Positions 40,278-50,831 of a DNA stretch of 64,000 bases are shown piece after piece. Source of the stretch: Chaetomidium leptoderma (Eukaryota; Ascomycota; Sordariomycetes; Sordariales; Chaetomiaceae). The notes below the pieces were generated by a model. The model worked only from the letters and a program-made list of their open reading frames with translations, was not told where the DNA came from and ran no database searches. Numbering within the stretch: the first letter of the stretch is position 1; the number at the start of each line of letters is the position of its first letter. The stretch covers positions 1-64,000 of the forward strand of contig MU856992.1 of NCBI GenBank assembly GCA_033296705.1, read 5' to 3'. The translations under genes were made by a program, and so were the position numbers.

Positions 40278-41667
40278 AGGGGGGGATTGTGGTCAGAGGG
40301 GGGAGCCTGGATCTCGAGACATGAGATTCAGGGTTGCCTGACAGATAGCTTTTGTGATGTTGCTGCGCGAAGAGTTTTGGTGAGCGGTGATGCGCGAGGC
40401 AGTAGCTGACTGGAGGGGTGTTGAATGGGAAGTGGAGTGAGCTGATGAGGGGAAACGTGAGAGAGGATTGTGGGCGGTGGATGACTGAAGTAAAGTCCTT
40501 CTGCAAAGATAGCTACAAGTGATGATGAGTTCAAGACAGCGTCTGTGAAAGAAATCGAGGGAAAAGCTAAGGAGAAAGGGCCACCACAGCCCGGGAGAAT
40601 CTTGTCACCATGAGGATGCTATATACCCATCCTCGGTTTGCGCAAATGCGGAGATGAAGGTCAGCGGACAGCTCGGGATTGCCTACGACACACCCGTCCT
40701 CAAGTTCCCGAGCGAGCACAGCCATTCTCCAATAAGCTCTTCCCCGCCCGAGACGCATGCGTCGGCTCGGGTGAGCACATCAGGCCTGCCAGACATTGGC
40801 CGGCTGCACCGATGACTCGCAGCGCCGGGCCCGAAGAGGGTAAAGCATGGGGGTCGTTGGCTTGGCCATCTGCAGTCAAGGTGCCATTGCGCGAGAAGCT
40901 AGTGCGAGATGCAAGTGCTCAATTGCGGGATCGTCACTCGTTGTTCGGTACGTCGGGGCCCGCAGATAAGGCTGAGCGGGGAAAAGGAGACGAGGCGATT
41001 CCCATTCGGCAGAGCACACAGGGATGGCGACATGTTGAATGTGATGCTGTTTCGGGTTGATCAGGTGATGACTCGCACGTCAAGTGGCCGTAAACGGACG
41101 CCCCTTTTCCTGACAAGAGGACGGAACGGGATATTAACCCTGGAGGAAAGCGGGACCCTTGCGACCTCGGATCAGCAGGGCTGGATGACTCGGCGATGCC
41201 ATCCCGCGAACAGCTGGTCTTGCATATGCCCATCAAGGCAGAAGCAGCGCCACAAATACCAACTCTCAAGATCATGCCGTGTCCTGACCGAGAATGTACG
41301 GGGGTACGGGGAAACAGCTCAATCGCGGAGACTGACAACTTTCCCCAGGGGCCAACAGTTGCTGCGCGTAAATCGAGGCTTTGAACCGCAGCCTCGTCCT
41401 GGGAGAATGGTGATCCCCAAGCATCGATATGTTGCCATGTTGCGGAATGCTCAATGGCGGAATCCAACGATGCGTTCCGTGGGCTGGGTCTGCTTCGTAG
41501 CTCGCCGAAGGATAAAGACCGGGTTCGCACCTGTGGTTTGAAGATGAATCAACATCATCAACCAACCGACACCATCAACCAACCGATAACAGTAGTCATA
41601 AACCACCTCAGAGAGAACGAAGGGCTGCTTCTACCTCCCACGTTGACATCTCAGCAACAACACCGCC
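40278..41667. other. Intergenic region between C2H2 gene and small gene
   Basis: 1.39 kb between divergent genes. Overlapping ORFs of about 200 codons exist on both strands near 40910-41540 but share the same DNA, lack recognisable motifs and are judged non-coding. It is the presumed divergent promoter. Confidence 0.5.
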
Positions 41668-41940
41668 ATGTCTCAGAGGAACGACACCGTCTTCCAGCTC
41701 TCTGGAGAAGAGTGAGTAGAATGTCTATGCAAAAGACGAACAAGATACTAACGATAACACAGCCAATCCCCGGCGAGCACGGCATACTCGCTGCAGCAAT
41801 ACCTCGCTGCCGACGGGGGCTTGACGGAGCGACTGCTGAAGGGCCTTGACGTTGGCGAGATCGTGGGTCGAGCCCAAGCCGTGGGAAGCGACGTGCAGGA
41901 GCTGGCGAGTAGGATTGATCAGCCATCTCAAAAGCTCTAG
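41668..41940 (+). CDS. Small conserved-looking two-exon protein (73 aa)
   Basis: Exons 41668-41711 and 41763-41940 are separated by a 51-nt intron with a textbook branch point (TACTAACG) and a GTGAGT donor. The splice restores a frame giving 73 aa: an N-terminal MSQRNDTVFQLSGED, a helix with TAYSLQQYLAADGGLTERLL, and an end rich in charged helix (GRAQAVGSDVQELASRI). It has no signal peptide and is acidic overall. The family was not recognised; size and composition suggest a small soluble helical protein. Without splicing neither exon stands out, so automated ORF calling would miss it. Confidence 0.65.
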
Positions 41941-43249
41941 CTGATGGGTGGCTACGGATGTTGCGGTGGGCTGTATGTTGTTCTCAGGTGTACATTGTAT
42001 GCAGTTCGCGGGCTCGGGACTTGGGAGGTGCGATGGGTACAGGACCCTTCTCGAAGGTCAAAACCCTGGGAAACGGAGTCAGACTTAATATAAACGTATA
42101 CCACGGCGGGACTTACCGCAGTATCAAGACCCAGCCAGTCCAAAACTTTCCTTGTCCTTGCGGACCTGGCGGCTAGCTTCACCCCGTCGTCAAGGATGAC
42201 GGCCACTTGCGTGATGGCGAGTACATATTGGTGCCCTCGGTGGCCTGGCGGCCTTGTGAGCAAACTCGCACAATCGGACATCCGTTTCTTGCTTGTGGTT
42301 CTTGCAAAGACATCTCGGTGCCTAGGCCGTCACGGTCCGGATTCTGCGAGTCCCCAGGCTGGAGGCTCTCTGCTGGCGACGCGTCTAGAAGTGGCATGAA
42401 TTATTGCTATGTGAGCCGAGACATAGTAGAAACAATGCATTGGCGCTCCTAACGCAACAATACACAATGAGGTCGCGTCGAGTAAGCCATCGCTCATCCG
42501 GAAGTGCACCGATCAGGACAGGCTGCGACGAGACGCGTTTGCAATCAACGATTGACAAGGTTCGTGTCGAAGATTGTGGACTGTGATTGGGGCTTTGCCT
42601 GAATTTATGGGTCGATAAGTGGGCCGTTTGTGAGCTTCCGACTTCGTAATGACTAAGAACAGGATGTGACTGCACCTGACAAACAGCGTTCTTGCTTCAA
42701 TTGAGTTCTTTCCTCAGCGATGGGCATCCCGTCTGTTCTCTCGCGGCCTGTCATCTCCGGTCCCCTCTACAATCTAGTAGGGCGAACTTTTTGACGGGTG
42801 GCAGTGAGCTCTGAAGAGCCAATGCCCGGGCCTTCCTAGTTCGGAAACATCAGCAAAACACCCGATACTCAATACAGTATACCGTGTTCTCTGTGCTTGT
42901 CGTGCTTGCATTTGCCGCGAATGAATAGCTACCCGGTCTCGAAGCGGCCAACTTCGACTTAGAGCCTCGAACACCTGAAGCTCTCGGTCTCAAAGACTTG
43001 CCCCATCCGGCTCCCGACGGTTGAAGGTAGCACGGAACGAAGGATGGTTGTGACGTCACATCACCCATGTCAACCCCACGAGTCCCTCTCCCCCCGGGTT
43101 CCTCTCTCCCCGAACGATCCACATGCGGGGTACTTGGACACACGAAGGTAAACTTGACCTCATGTTTGTTTTAGAAGTGCTACTCAACCGCCAGCTACGA
43201 ATTGTCGTCAAATTTCCATCACATCCCGTAGCCTAACTACCCGCACACC
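41941..43249. other. Intergenic region upstream of nitrilase gene
   Basis: 1.3 kb. Short ORFs (for example 81 codons at 42207) have no splice or motif support. It is probably the terminator of the small gene and the nitrilase promoter. Confidence 0.5.
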
Positions 43250-44833
43250 ATGGCACCAAAAGCAATCAGACTGGGTACGGCTTCCCCCGGCACCCGGGCC
43301 ACAGCAACTGAAACCCTGGCCCAGCTCGAGCACTTGGCCGGCCGAGCCGCAGCGAGGAACATCGATATACTGCTGCTCCCAGAAGCTTACCTTGGCGGCT
43401 ACCCGCGCGGAACTCACTTTGGTTGCGTTATCGGTAACAGATCTCACGAGGGCCGCGAGGAATACTTGCGTTACTTCCAGAGTGCCGTGGATCTCGGTGA
43501 CACAGTAGGCGACGGCGCCGGCGCCGGACAAGCATGGGTGAACAGGACGCTACCGAGTGATGCGGTGCCGGGATCCGATGGTGGGGAGGACACACCCAAC
43601 AGACGGGGCGATGGCACTCGAGAAGAGCTGGAGCGCATCTCCCATGAGACTGGAGTGTTCGTTGTGACGGGCCTAATCGAGAAGGCTGGTGGGAGTATGT
43701 ACTGCTCCGTCGTTTACGTGTGCCCTAAACTTGGCATCATCGGAAAGCGGAGGAAGGTCATGCCTGTAAGCAGCCCGTCCCTTAACCACACCAGAATTCC
43801 TCTTAACACGCCCGTTCAGACCGGAACAGAAAGACTAGTCTGGGCCCAAGGTTCGCCTGCCACCCTCCGCGCCGTAAGCACTACCATCCGCGGGGCACGC
43901 ATCAACCTGGCAGCAGCCATCTGCTGGGAGAATTACATGCCGCTTGTCCGACAAGCCCTCTACGCGCAAAACATCAATCTCTACCTTGCCCCCACCGCCG
44001 ACAACCGCGACACGTGGCTCTCTCTGCTCCGCACAACAGCCATCGAAGGCCGCTGCTTCGTCCTCAGCTCCAACATGTGCACACGCGAGACACCAGCCCC
44101 AGCAACAACAAACGGCCACACCACCTCCACCACCACCCACCACGAACCCGAAAACGACCGAGATCCATCCCCCCTCACCACGAGCGCAAGAGGCAGAAAA
44201 GACACACGCACGCACCACCACCGCCGCAGCTCATGCGTAACAGAAGAAGGCTTTGAGATCGCCCTACCCAAATCCACATCCCCCAACCCACGCACAACCT
44301 CCTCCCACGACGGCGACGAAACCCCCCGCCGCCGCCGCCGACAATCCGTCGTCTTGGACGAAGCCGGCAACGAGATCGTCCTCCCCTGCTCCCCTCCTCC
44401 TCCTCCTCCTCCTCCTGCTCCTCCCGCAGAACGAAGAGCCAGACGCCAATCCGTCTTTGACGAGGACGGGAACCTGATCGTTCTCTGCGCCAGCAGGAGC
44501 AACAGTGTCACTGGCAGTGGGGAGAAGAAGAAGAAGCATGCGGCGGCGGCGGCGGCGCCCAAACCATCACCACCACCGACGACAACAACCACTGCAGCAC
44601 AGAACGGGAAACCAGGTTTCACATCCCGTGGCGGCTCAGCAATTGTCTCGCCGTTTGGGGATGTCTTAGCCGGTCCGCAGTGGGAAGACGACGAGGGCAT
44701 CATCTACGCCGATGTCGATTTCGACGACTGCATCAGGGGCCGGTTGGATTTGGACACGGCGGGGAGTTATTCGCGGAATGACTCGTTCCGGTTCGAGGTT
44801 CGGGGGTTGGATCTCACACCACTTCCTTACTGA
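43250..44833 (+). CDS. Nitrilase with large low-complexity insert
   Basis: Two exons, 43250-43765 and 43820-44833, give 509 aa. The 54-nt intron is in frame and stop-free; splicing joins KVMP to TGTERLVW, as expected around the catalytic Lys. The nitrilase triad is present: Glu45 (LLLPEAYLGGYP), Lys169 (KRRKVMPTG) and Cys207 (AAAICWENY). The enzyme class hydrolyses nitriles to acids and ammonia. Between SSNMCTRET and GGSAIVSPFGDVLAGP, where plain nitrilases have a short loop, about 175 residues are inserted. They hold three imperfect copies of a basic-Ser then E-x-G-x-x-I-x-L unit (SCVTEEGFEIALP, SVVLDEAGNEIVLP, SVFDEDGNLIVLC) plus poly-Pro. Nitrilases form spirals, and the insert would be on the surface. 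The native substrate is unknown. Confidence 0.88.
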   Translation: MAPKAIRLGTASPGTRATATETLAQLEHLAGRAAARNIDILLLPEAYLGGYPRGTHFGCVIGNRSHEGREEYLRYFQSAVDLGDTVGDGAGAGQAWVNRTLPSDAVPGSDGGEDTPNRRGDGTREELERISHETGVFVVTGLIEKAGGSMYCSVVYVCPKLGIIGKRRKVMPVSSPSLNHTRIPLNTPVQTGTERLVWAQGSPATLRAVSTTIRGARINLAAAICWENYMPLVRQALYAQNINLYLAPTADNRDTWLSLLRTTAIEGRCFVLSSNMCTRETPAPATTNGHTTSTTTHHEPENDRDPSPLTTSARGRKDTRTHHHRRSSCVTEEGFEIALPKSTSPNPRTTSSHDGDETPRRRRRQSVVLDEAGNEIVLPCSPPPPPPPPAPPAERRARRQSVFDEDGNLIVLCASRSNSVTGSGEKKKKHAAAAAAPKPSPPPTTTTTAAQNGKPGFTSRGGSAIVSPFGDVLAGPQWEDDEGIIYADVDFDDCIRGRLDLDTAGSYSRNDSFRFEVRGLDLTPLPY

Positions 44834-45305
44834 AGGAACCGGTTTTAGGTGCCCGGCGCTGTTTGTAACTTTGGAGTCGGTGTGGGTCAAGAATGGGTTG
44901 GGCATGGCGCATGAGGAGGACTGTATAGGGGGTACCATAGGTTGTTTGTTGTATTGCCAATAATCCACACCTTGCGTAGCCTGTAGATAACCACTGAAAT
45001 GAAGCAAATTGTGTACGCTTACATTTGTAACCTCGATGCTTGCGCGTCCCGGAATAGTTGCTCTTGCTTTAAACATCTCATGTCCCCTCGGTAAAGACTA
45101 CATCCGCCCCGTTGCCCCGACCCCCTAAAACCCATGGAATGAACAAGACTGCCTGAAAACGCCGCAAAAGAATCCCATAGAAACCCCAATCCATCCTAAA
45201 CGCAGAGACCATATGCCACCATTAGGGCCCCATCCTAAACCCAGAAGCCGTATGCCACCATTAGCCCATCCCAAAACCAAAACCAAAACCAAAAACCATG
45301 TAACC
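44834..45305. other. Convergent intergenic stretch with short direct repeat
   Basis: 472 bp between two convergent stop codons. It contains two copies of a TATGCCACCATTAG block (about 45210-45275) and an AACCAAAACC run near 45280. No gene was seen. Confidence 0.55.
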
Positions 45306-46538
45306 TCAGGCCCTTCCCTCCTTCTCCTCCTCATCCCCCTTCTCCGCAATCTCCCTCTCAACCGACACCTCCCGCGGACTAACCAACGGACTAGTCCCCG
45401 TAGGCGGCACGCCCAACCCACTAATACTCCCACTCACACTATCCGCCCGCCCATGGCCCAAGAACCCACTCCTCACGCTTGTCGCGTCCCCTCCAAACCC
45501 TTGCTTCGCATAGAAGCTATTCCTCTCACTAGCCACCGCGGCCGTACCCAAGATGCCCGTCGCCGAGTAGATGCTCGTCCGCTCGTTGGCGCCCATCGCA
45601 CCCAGCCCCGCCACGCCGGCGCTCGTGCCGCGGTGTAAGCCGGGCGTGGCCGGTGTCCCATCCATGGTGGCCGAGAGGACGCTGAGAGGCAGCGACTCGC
45701 GGCTGCCGCCCCAGAGGGAGGATGGTGCCATGGCGCGGACCGAGGCGTCCGTGTCGAAGGAGCGGCGGCGGCGGCGCTGGGAGGAGGAGGCGAGCGTCAG
45801 GATCGAGGCGTTGTCGGTGAGGAGGTTGTTGGCCGTCGCCGTGGCGTACGTGGTTGGGTTGAATGTTGCCGGGTTGATAGATAGGTGGGCCGGGATCGCC
45901 GAGGCTGGAGAGGTGGTTGGGAAGGGCTGGTTGAAGTGTATGACTTGCGAGTTGGAGTGCTGGGAGTGTTGGTTTGTGGTTGTGTGGTTGTTGTTATGGT
46001 GACTGTTGTGGGTGTTGCCACCGGTGTTCGGGGCAACTGTTTGTATTGTGGTGAGGGTGGTCGTGAGGGATCGGACCGAGGGCGCGGGAGATGAAAAGGT
46101 GCTGTCGCCGCCTCTTCGGCCGGTGGCGGTTCTGCTTGTGCCGGCAAGCGATGACTCCACGTGTGAAGGGGCGAGTATTGAGCGGCATGTCCCGTGTTCG
46201 GTCGATACGGTGGGCGCCATTGACCGTCCGCCAGTGGTCGGAGGCGGTTGTTCGTCGTTGGACAGCCGCAAGGACTCGGATCGATCAAGGGATGTTGTGC
46301 TCGTCAACCGCCGACTCGGCCCTGTGGAAACTGAGTAGTGGCTGTGGCGTGAGGAGTTGCCGACCGGGATACGACCTGACTGTGGGTAAGGATTGTTCGG
46401 CGGCTTCTTCGCGCCGCTGCGTTTCGACCCGGAATAACGGCCGCCGTCCCCTGAGGAGACACCCTTCAGATTTGCTAGTTTCTTCATCAGCGCAGAGAAG
46501 GGCCGCCTGCGGCCTAACCGGCCTGGCTGATCTGGCAT
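45306..46538 (-). CDS. Ser/Thr-rich disordered fungal protein
   Basis: An intronless ORF of 410 aa, beginning MPDQPGRLGRRRPFSALMKKL. Most of it is low-complexity (Ser, Thr, Asn, His-rich, including runs of His/Asn near residues 175-195). The best ordered-looking motif is around residues 245-300: NASILTLASSS, a poly-Arg RRRRRSFDTDASVRAM, then SLWGGSRESLPLSVLS. The tail has repeated S-x-R phosphorylation-like sites (ERTSIYSATG, ERNSFYAK). Such proteins are conserved in filamentous ascomycetes, but their role is not established. It is divergent from MLH3. A signalling or scaffold role is only a guess. Confidence 0.65.
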   Translation of the reverse strand: MPDQPGRLGRRRPFSALMKKLANLKGVSSGDGGRYSGSKRSGAKKPPNNPYPQSGRIPVGNSSRHSHYSVSTGPSRRLTSTTSLDRSESLRLSNDEQPPPTTGGRSMAPTVSTEHGTCRSILAPSHVESSLAGTSRTATGRRGGDSTFSSPAPSVRSLTTTLTTIQTVAPNTGGNTHNSHHNNNHTTTNQHSQHSNSQVIHFNQPFPTTSPASAIPAHLSINPATFNPTTYATATANNLLTDNASILTLASSSQRRRRRSFDTDASVRAMAPSSLWGGSRESLPLSVLSATMDGTPATPGLHRGTSAGVAGLGAMGANERTSIYSATGILGTAAVASERNSFYAKQGFGGDATSVRSGFLGHGRADSVSGSISGLGVPPTGTSPLVSPREVSVEREIAEKGDEEEKEGRA

Positions 46539-47567
46539 GGTGTCAGCTGCGTTAAACTGGCGCGAGAAGTAGCATGGCTCTGGTGATGGCGGAAAGTGGC
46601 AGGTGAGAATGTGGGAAGAGTTTCAGAGGAGGGGCAACATGTACACACCATGCGGTTGGGCTGCCGCTTCGGTCATTGCCATAAATGGACACGGGGCGGT
46701 GGAGTGTTGGGCCTCGGCGAATGATGGGCCAAGGGCAATCGGAGTATTGGGAGTCGCGAGAGTTGCGACCTGCGCCGGTGCAATCAAAGCTTGTAGATAG
46801 GAGGGGAGGAGTCGAAGATCGAGTGCGCGGTTATTATCAAGAGGACAGCGTGTGATGAGGGCGATTGCTGCCGGGCTGTCCTCGACGCTCGTGTGGAAGG
46901 GTTTGCTGCAATTGGGTCGATAATTTCGAGTTGATTTCGGCCGAGGAATAGCGAAGATATTCGCAGGCGACCGTGGTAAACGCGACGAGGTACCAAGGCT
47001 GGTGCAGGAATGTTGGTGATTACCTAGGTCTCGGACGGTGATGGCTGATGGGGGTCGACGAATGGGTCCCAACCTGGAAGCGTCAAGGTTTGGGTTCCGT
47101 TCCAGGCTCGCCGGGGTCGTGCCACACCGGGGCCACGGGGTTGGCTGGGGCCCGAACAAATGGAGCATTCTTGGCGGGCTGCACGTGCGGAGTGATGTGG
47201 ATGTGGGTCCTCCGCCCCGCTGCCGTCGATCTCGACCCTTTCTGCTGGGATGGAAGGATGGAAGCACGGAAGGCCCACTCAAACTCAAGACTACAACAAT
47301 TGACCACTGGAAATGACGAAGGCTTGATCTTGAGCCGATCCTGCTCCCGTTTCTGGTGGTGTTTGCCTTCGCTTCAAGCTTACCAAAGACTTCTTTTACC
47401 CGTTCCTCTCTTTTCTTCCCTAGTCGCCCGGATGCTTGTCTTAGCAAAACTTCAGGGGATGCAGTGAGTGATTCATTCGCTGCATTTTTTTGGGCAGCTC
47501 CCGTCGCTCAGCAACCATATGCTCGCCACCACGACTCGCCAAACGAGATGTTGGGCTCGCAAGCACC
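46539..47567. promoter_or_regulatory. Divergent promoter region to MLH3
   Basis: 1.03 kb between the Ser-rich gene and MLH3. A 274-codon minus-strand ORF (46623-47447) covers it but is Pro/Ser/Arg-rich without motif, and is read here as leader or promoter DNA. Confidence 0.5.
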
Positions 47568-50498
47568 ATGTCGATACAACCACTTCCCCGGAATGTTGCT
47601 GCGCAAATCAAGTCATCGGCCATCATCACGTCGCTGAACGGCGCGGCGTGCGGTCTGCTTTGTAACTCGCTAGATGCCGGCGCATCCAAGATCAATATCT
47701 CTGTTGACTACAGTCGAGGAAACTGCTCGGTGGAAGACGATGGAGCCGGTATTGCCCCAGCCAGCTTCCAGGAGGGCGGGGGTCTTGGTAAACTCCATTG
47801 TAAGTCTGGTGGTCCTCCGTTTGTAGGCATGGGTTAACATCCCTAGACACCTCCAAATACCCCCCACGGGCTGATTGGCATGGTAAACATGGGGAATTCC
47901 TGGCATCCCTGGCGGCGCTCTCCCTGCTCTCCATCGCGTCTCACCACCGTGACTACCGCACACATAACTCCTTGACCATCCACAACTCGAGAATAGTCAC
48001 ACGCAACCTTCCCGCTCCGCCAGAGCAACGCATTTTGGCCTTCGCAAGCGGGACTCGTGTTGTCGTCCGTGACTTGTTCGGCTCTATGCCCGTCCGTGTC
48101 AAGCAGAGGGCCCTCGAAGTGGAACGAGCAGGAACGTCTAGAGACTTCGACCAGCTCATCGTTCACATCGTTTCCCTGCTACTTCCCTGGCCGGGGGAAG
48201 CGGTGGTTTCCGTGCAGGACTCATACGCTCGTCGAACCGTGTCCCTTCAAGCATCCGGGGTGGTAGATTGGAGCCGCAACTATCGAAGCACTGCCGCTGG
48301 CATTGTATCGCGGACGACGATGCTCCTTGCCCAGGCTTTCATGGTGGACAGCGAGGATCTGAAATCCTGGGTACCGATTGGAGCCACTGCGTCTGGCATT
48401 TCCGTAAGAGGGTGCGTATCCCTACAGCCAGCCGCGACCAAGCGTGTGCAGTTTATCGCAATTGGGGTCAGACCATTGCTGAACGAGTACCACTCAAATT
48501 TCCTTTACGATGATGTCAATCGTCCATTCGAAGATTCTAGTTTCGGCCTGATTGACGAAGCCGGCCTTGACGAGGATGGCCGTCCGGCTAAGACACAAGG
48601 GTTCACTGGCAAAGAATTAAAGCCAAGGAGGGGTATCGACCGATGGCCTATGTTCTTTTTACAGATTATGCCGAGTACAGAACTTGGCTCGGTTGATGTC
48701 GACGAGTTCCTCGACGGAAAACGCCAGAACGTGGCGGTAATTACGGATCTCCTTCAGGTGATGGCATATGAGTTTCTAAAGAAGCATCACTTTCGACCGA
48801 AATCTATCACTGCCGTAGAGAGGCTTAAACGGCCAAAGACCAACTCACCCGGCCCATCTTCTCAATCACCAAAGGCTTCGTCTTCAGTACCTCCAAAGAG
48901 CCAAACAGGCCCAGAAGCCAAACGGTTCCGTCCCGGGCACGAATCCGGCAGACACATCTCATCACGGCACTCCACGAACCACACCTCCGAGAAACGATCG
49001 GCCTCCCCCTTCGCATTCTGGTCTAGGACAAAGTCGAGCGTGGAGAAAGACCTGGGCCCAAAACGGACGGCGGTTTCCCCTTGGGCTACTCAGCGGACAA
49101 GCCTTGTTCCAGACAAGTCAGGCATCGTTCCAATGACGGAGAAACCTCTGTTTGACAAGTCCGGTGCTCTCTTACGCAAGCCGTTTGACGATGCAGATGA
49201 GCCCTCGGCAACTCCAGAGGGCGATACAGTAGGAAACCAAACACCCGATGCACAAACTACCACAGACTCGGGGAGTGCCAAGGAGACAGTCCTCTGGGTT
49301 GATCCTATCTCTAAAATCAGGTCGCTCATAGACCCACGCACAGGTTTTGCGGTCAAAGCACGCGCCAGCGCTCAGCGCAGAATCACTCCTTGGCCAACGA
49401 ACGCAGAAGAGGCTCGGGATGTATCTCGATCACGCATATGGCAGCCGATTCTGTTTGGTGAGCAGAATACCATCTTCCAACCGACAGAAGCGCGAATCCC
49501 CCAGATCCTTCAAGCCTCGGAAACACTCGGCTGTGAACATGGCGGTAAAGGCAGCGAGTGTGTGGGTACAGGGGGCTTGGACGAGAACATGTTGGCGACA
49601 CTAGAAGGTCGAATCAGCAAAACCTCTCTTCAAAAAGCAGAGACCGTGGCACAAGTTGACCAGAAGTTTATCTTGGCCAAGGTGGCTATGGGGTTTCCGG
49701 CAAATTCGACAAGCCGCGTCGCCGAGCCGGAACGTATACTTATTCTTATCGACCAACATGCCGCGGACGAGCGATGCAAGGTCGAAAGCCTGCTCAAGAC
49801 GTATTTTGTCGTCGACCCAGCCGGTAATGGTGAGCTAGTGGCCCAAATCCAAGGCCTAGACAAACCACTGCGCTTTGATGTCTCGAGGCAGGACGAAGAG
49901 CTTCTCGTCCGGTTCAAGGGACATTTCAAACACTGGGGGGTTGTTTACGACGTATTACATGACCAAGCAACGCCGAAGCAGGGCATGACAGTGGAGGTTC
50001 AGATGTTACCAGTTGCTATTATGGAGAGATGCCGGCTCGAACCGCGGCTCCTCATCGAGCTGCTTCGGAAAGAGATCTGGAAGCTTCACGACACGGGCAG
50101 CAGTGGAACGACAAGACCACTGCACTGCGGCACAGACGAGGACTGGGTCACGAGATTCCATGACTGCCCTGAAGGTATCCTGGACTTGATCAACTCCAGG
50201 GCTTGCAGGAGTAAGTATCCGTCGCAACATAGGTACCAGAGGCGAATCGTACTGACAATCTCTAGGCGCCATCATGTTCAACGACCCCCTGACGATGGAC
50301 CAGTGCTCGGACCTCATCCGGCAGTTGGCAGTCTGCGCGTTTCCTTTTCAGTGTGCTCATGGACGGCCGTCTATGGTTCCACTGGTCCATCTTGGCCAGG
50401 ACAGTACGCTTGGATCGGGGAGCCTGGAGCCTGGGGGGGATGGAGGCTTGCTGAGGGCTTTGAGGATATGGAAGGGCAGTATGTCAGATAAAGGGTGA
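47568..50498 (+). CDS. MLH3: DNA mismatch repair protein Mlh3 (MutL homologue)
   Basis: Three exons, 47568-47799, 47847-50210 and 50266-50498 (introns 47 and 55 nt), give 942 aa. The N-terminal GHKL ATPase has the NSLDAGA motif, DDGAGI and GGGLGKLHYTSK across the first splice. A transducer domain follows, then about 300 disordered residues. The C-terminal dimerisation/nuclease domain has DQHAADERCKVE at about residue 712, an exact match to DQHA(X)2E(X)4E, so it should be endonuclease-competent. It ends with SRACRSAIMFND across the second splice and FPFQCAHGRPS. Mlh3 pairs with Mlh1 to nick DNA in meiotic crossover resolution and some mismatch repair. The start is the ATG nearest the ATPase strand. 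Confidence 0.92.
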
Positions 50499-50831
50499 AC
50501 ATTCCAGAGGATATGGAATCGTTATATAACTACACACGCAAGGGGTGAACAGCCTTCGCTTCTCGGTTTTGGTTACCACTCCTAATGGTAATGGTTCAGG
50601 GGGTTCTCAGGGCGATGACAAAAGCGAGGGTTAGGGTATATCATGGCTGCCTACGCACAGACCATCAAACCCGCTGAACAGGGGAGCTTCCGAGCTTGAG
50701 CTGCTGCAACCCGCAAGGTTCCCGTCCTGAACATCGTCACTCGTCCAAGTGCGCGCCGCGTACCCGAATATTCAACAACAAGCGCGAATTAGCCCGCAAG
50801 CAACCGTCAAACCGGTGACGAAGATGCAACC
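50499..50831. other. Intergenic stretch, MLH3 to VPS11
   Basis: 333 bp between two plus-strand genes. It holds the MLH3 terminator region and the presumed VPS11 promoter. No other feature was recognised. Confidence 0.5.

Noticed and set aside
40909..41541. Overlapping ORFs of about 200 codons on both strands
   Set aside because: Mutually overlapping, motif-free and biased composition; expected in stop-poor GC-rich intergenic DNA.
46623..47447. 274-codon minus-strand ORF between two divergent genes
   Set aside because: Pro/Ser/Arg-rich with no family feature; better explained as promoter/leader DNA.
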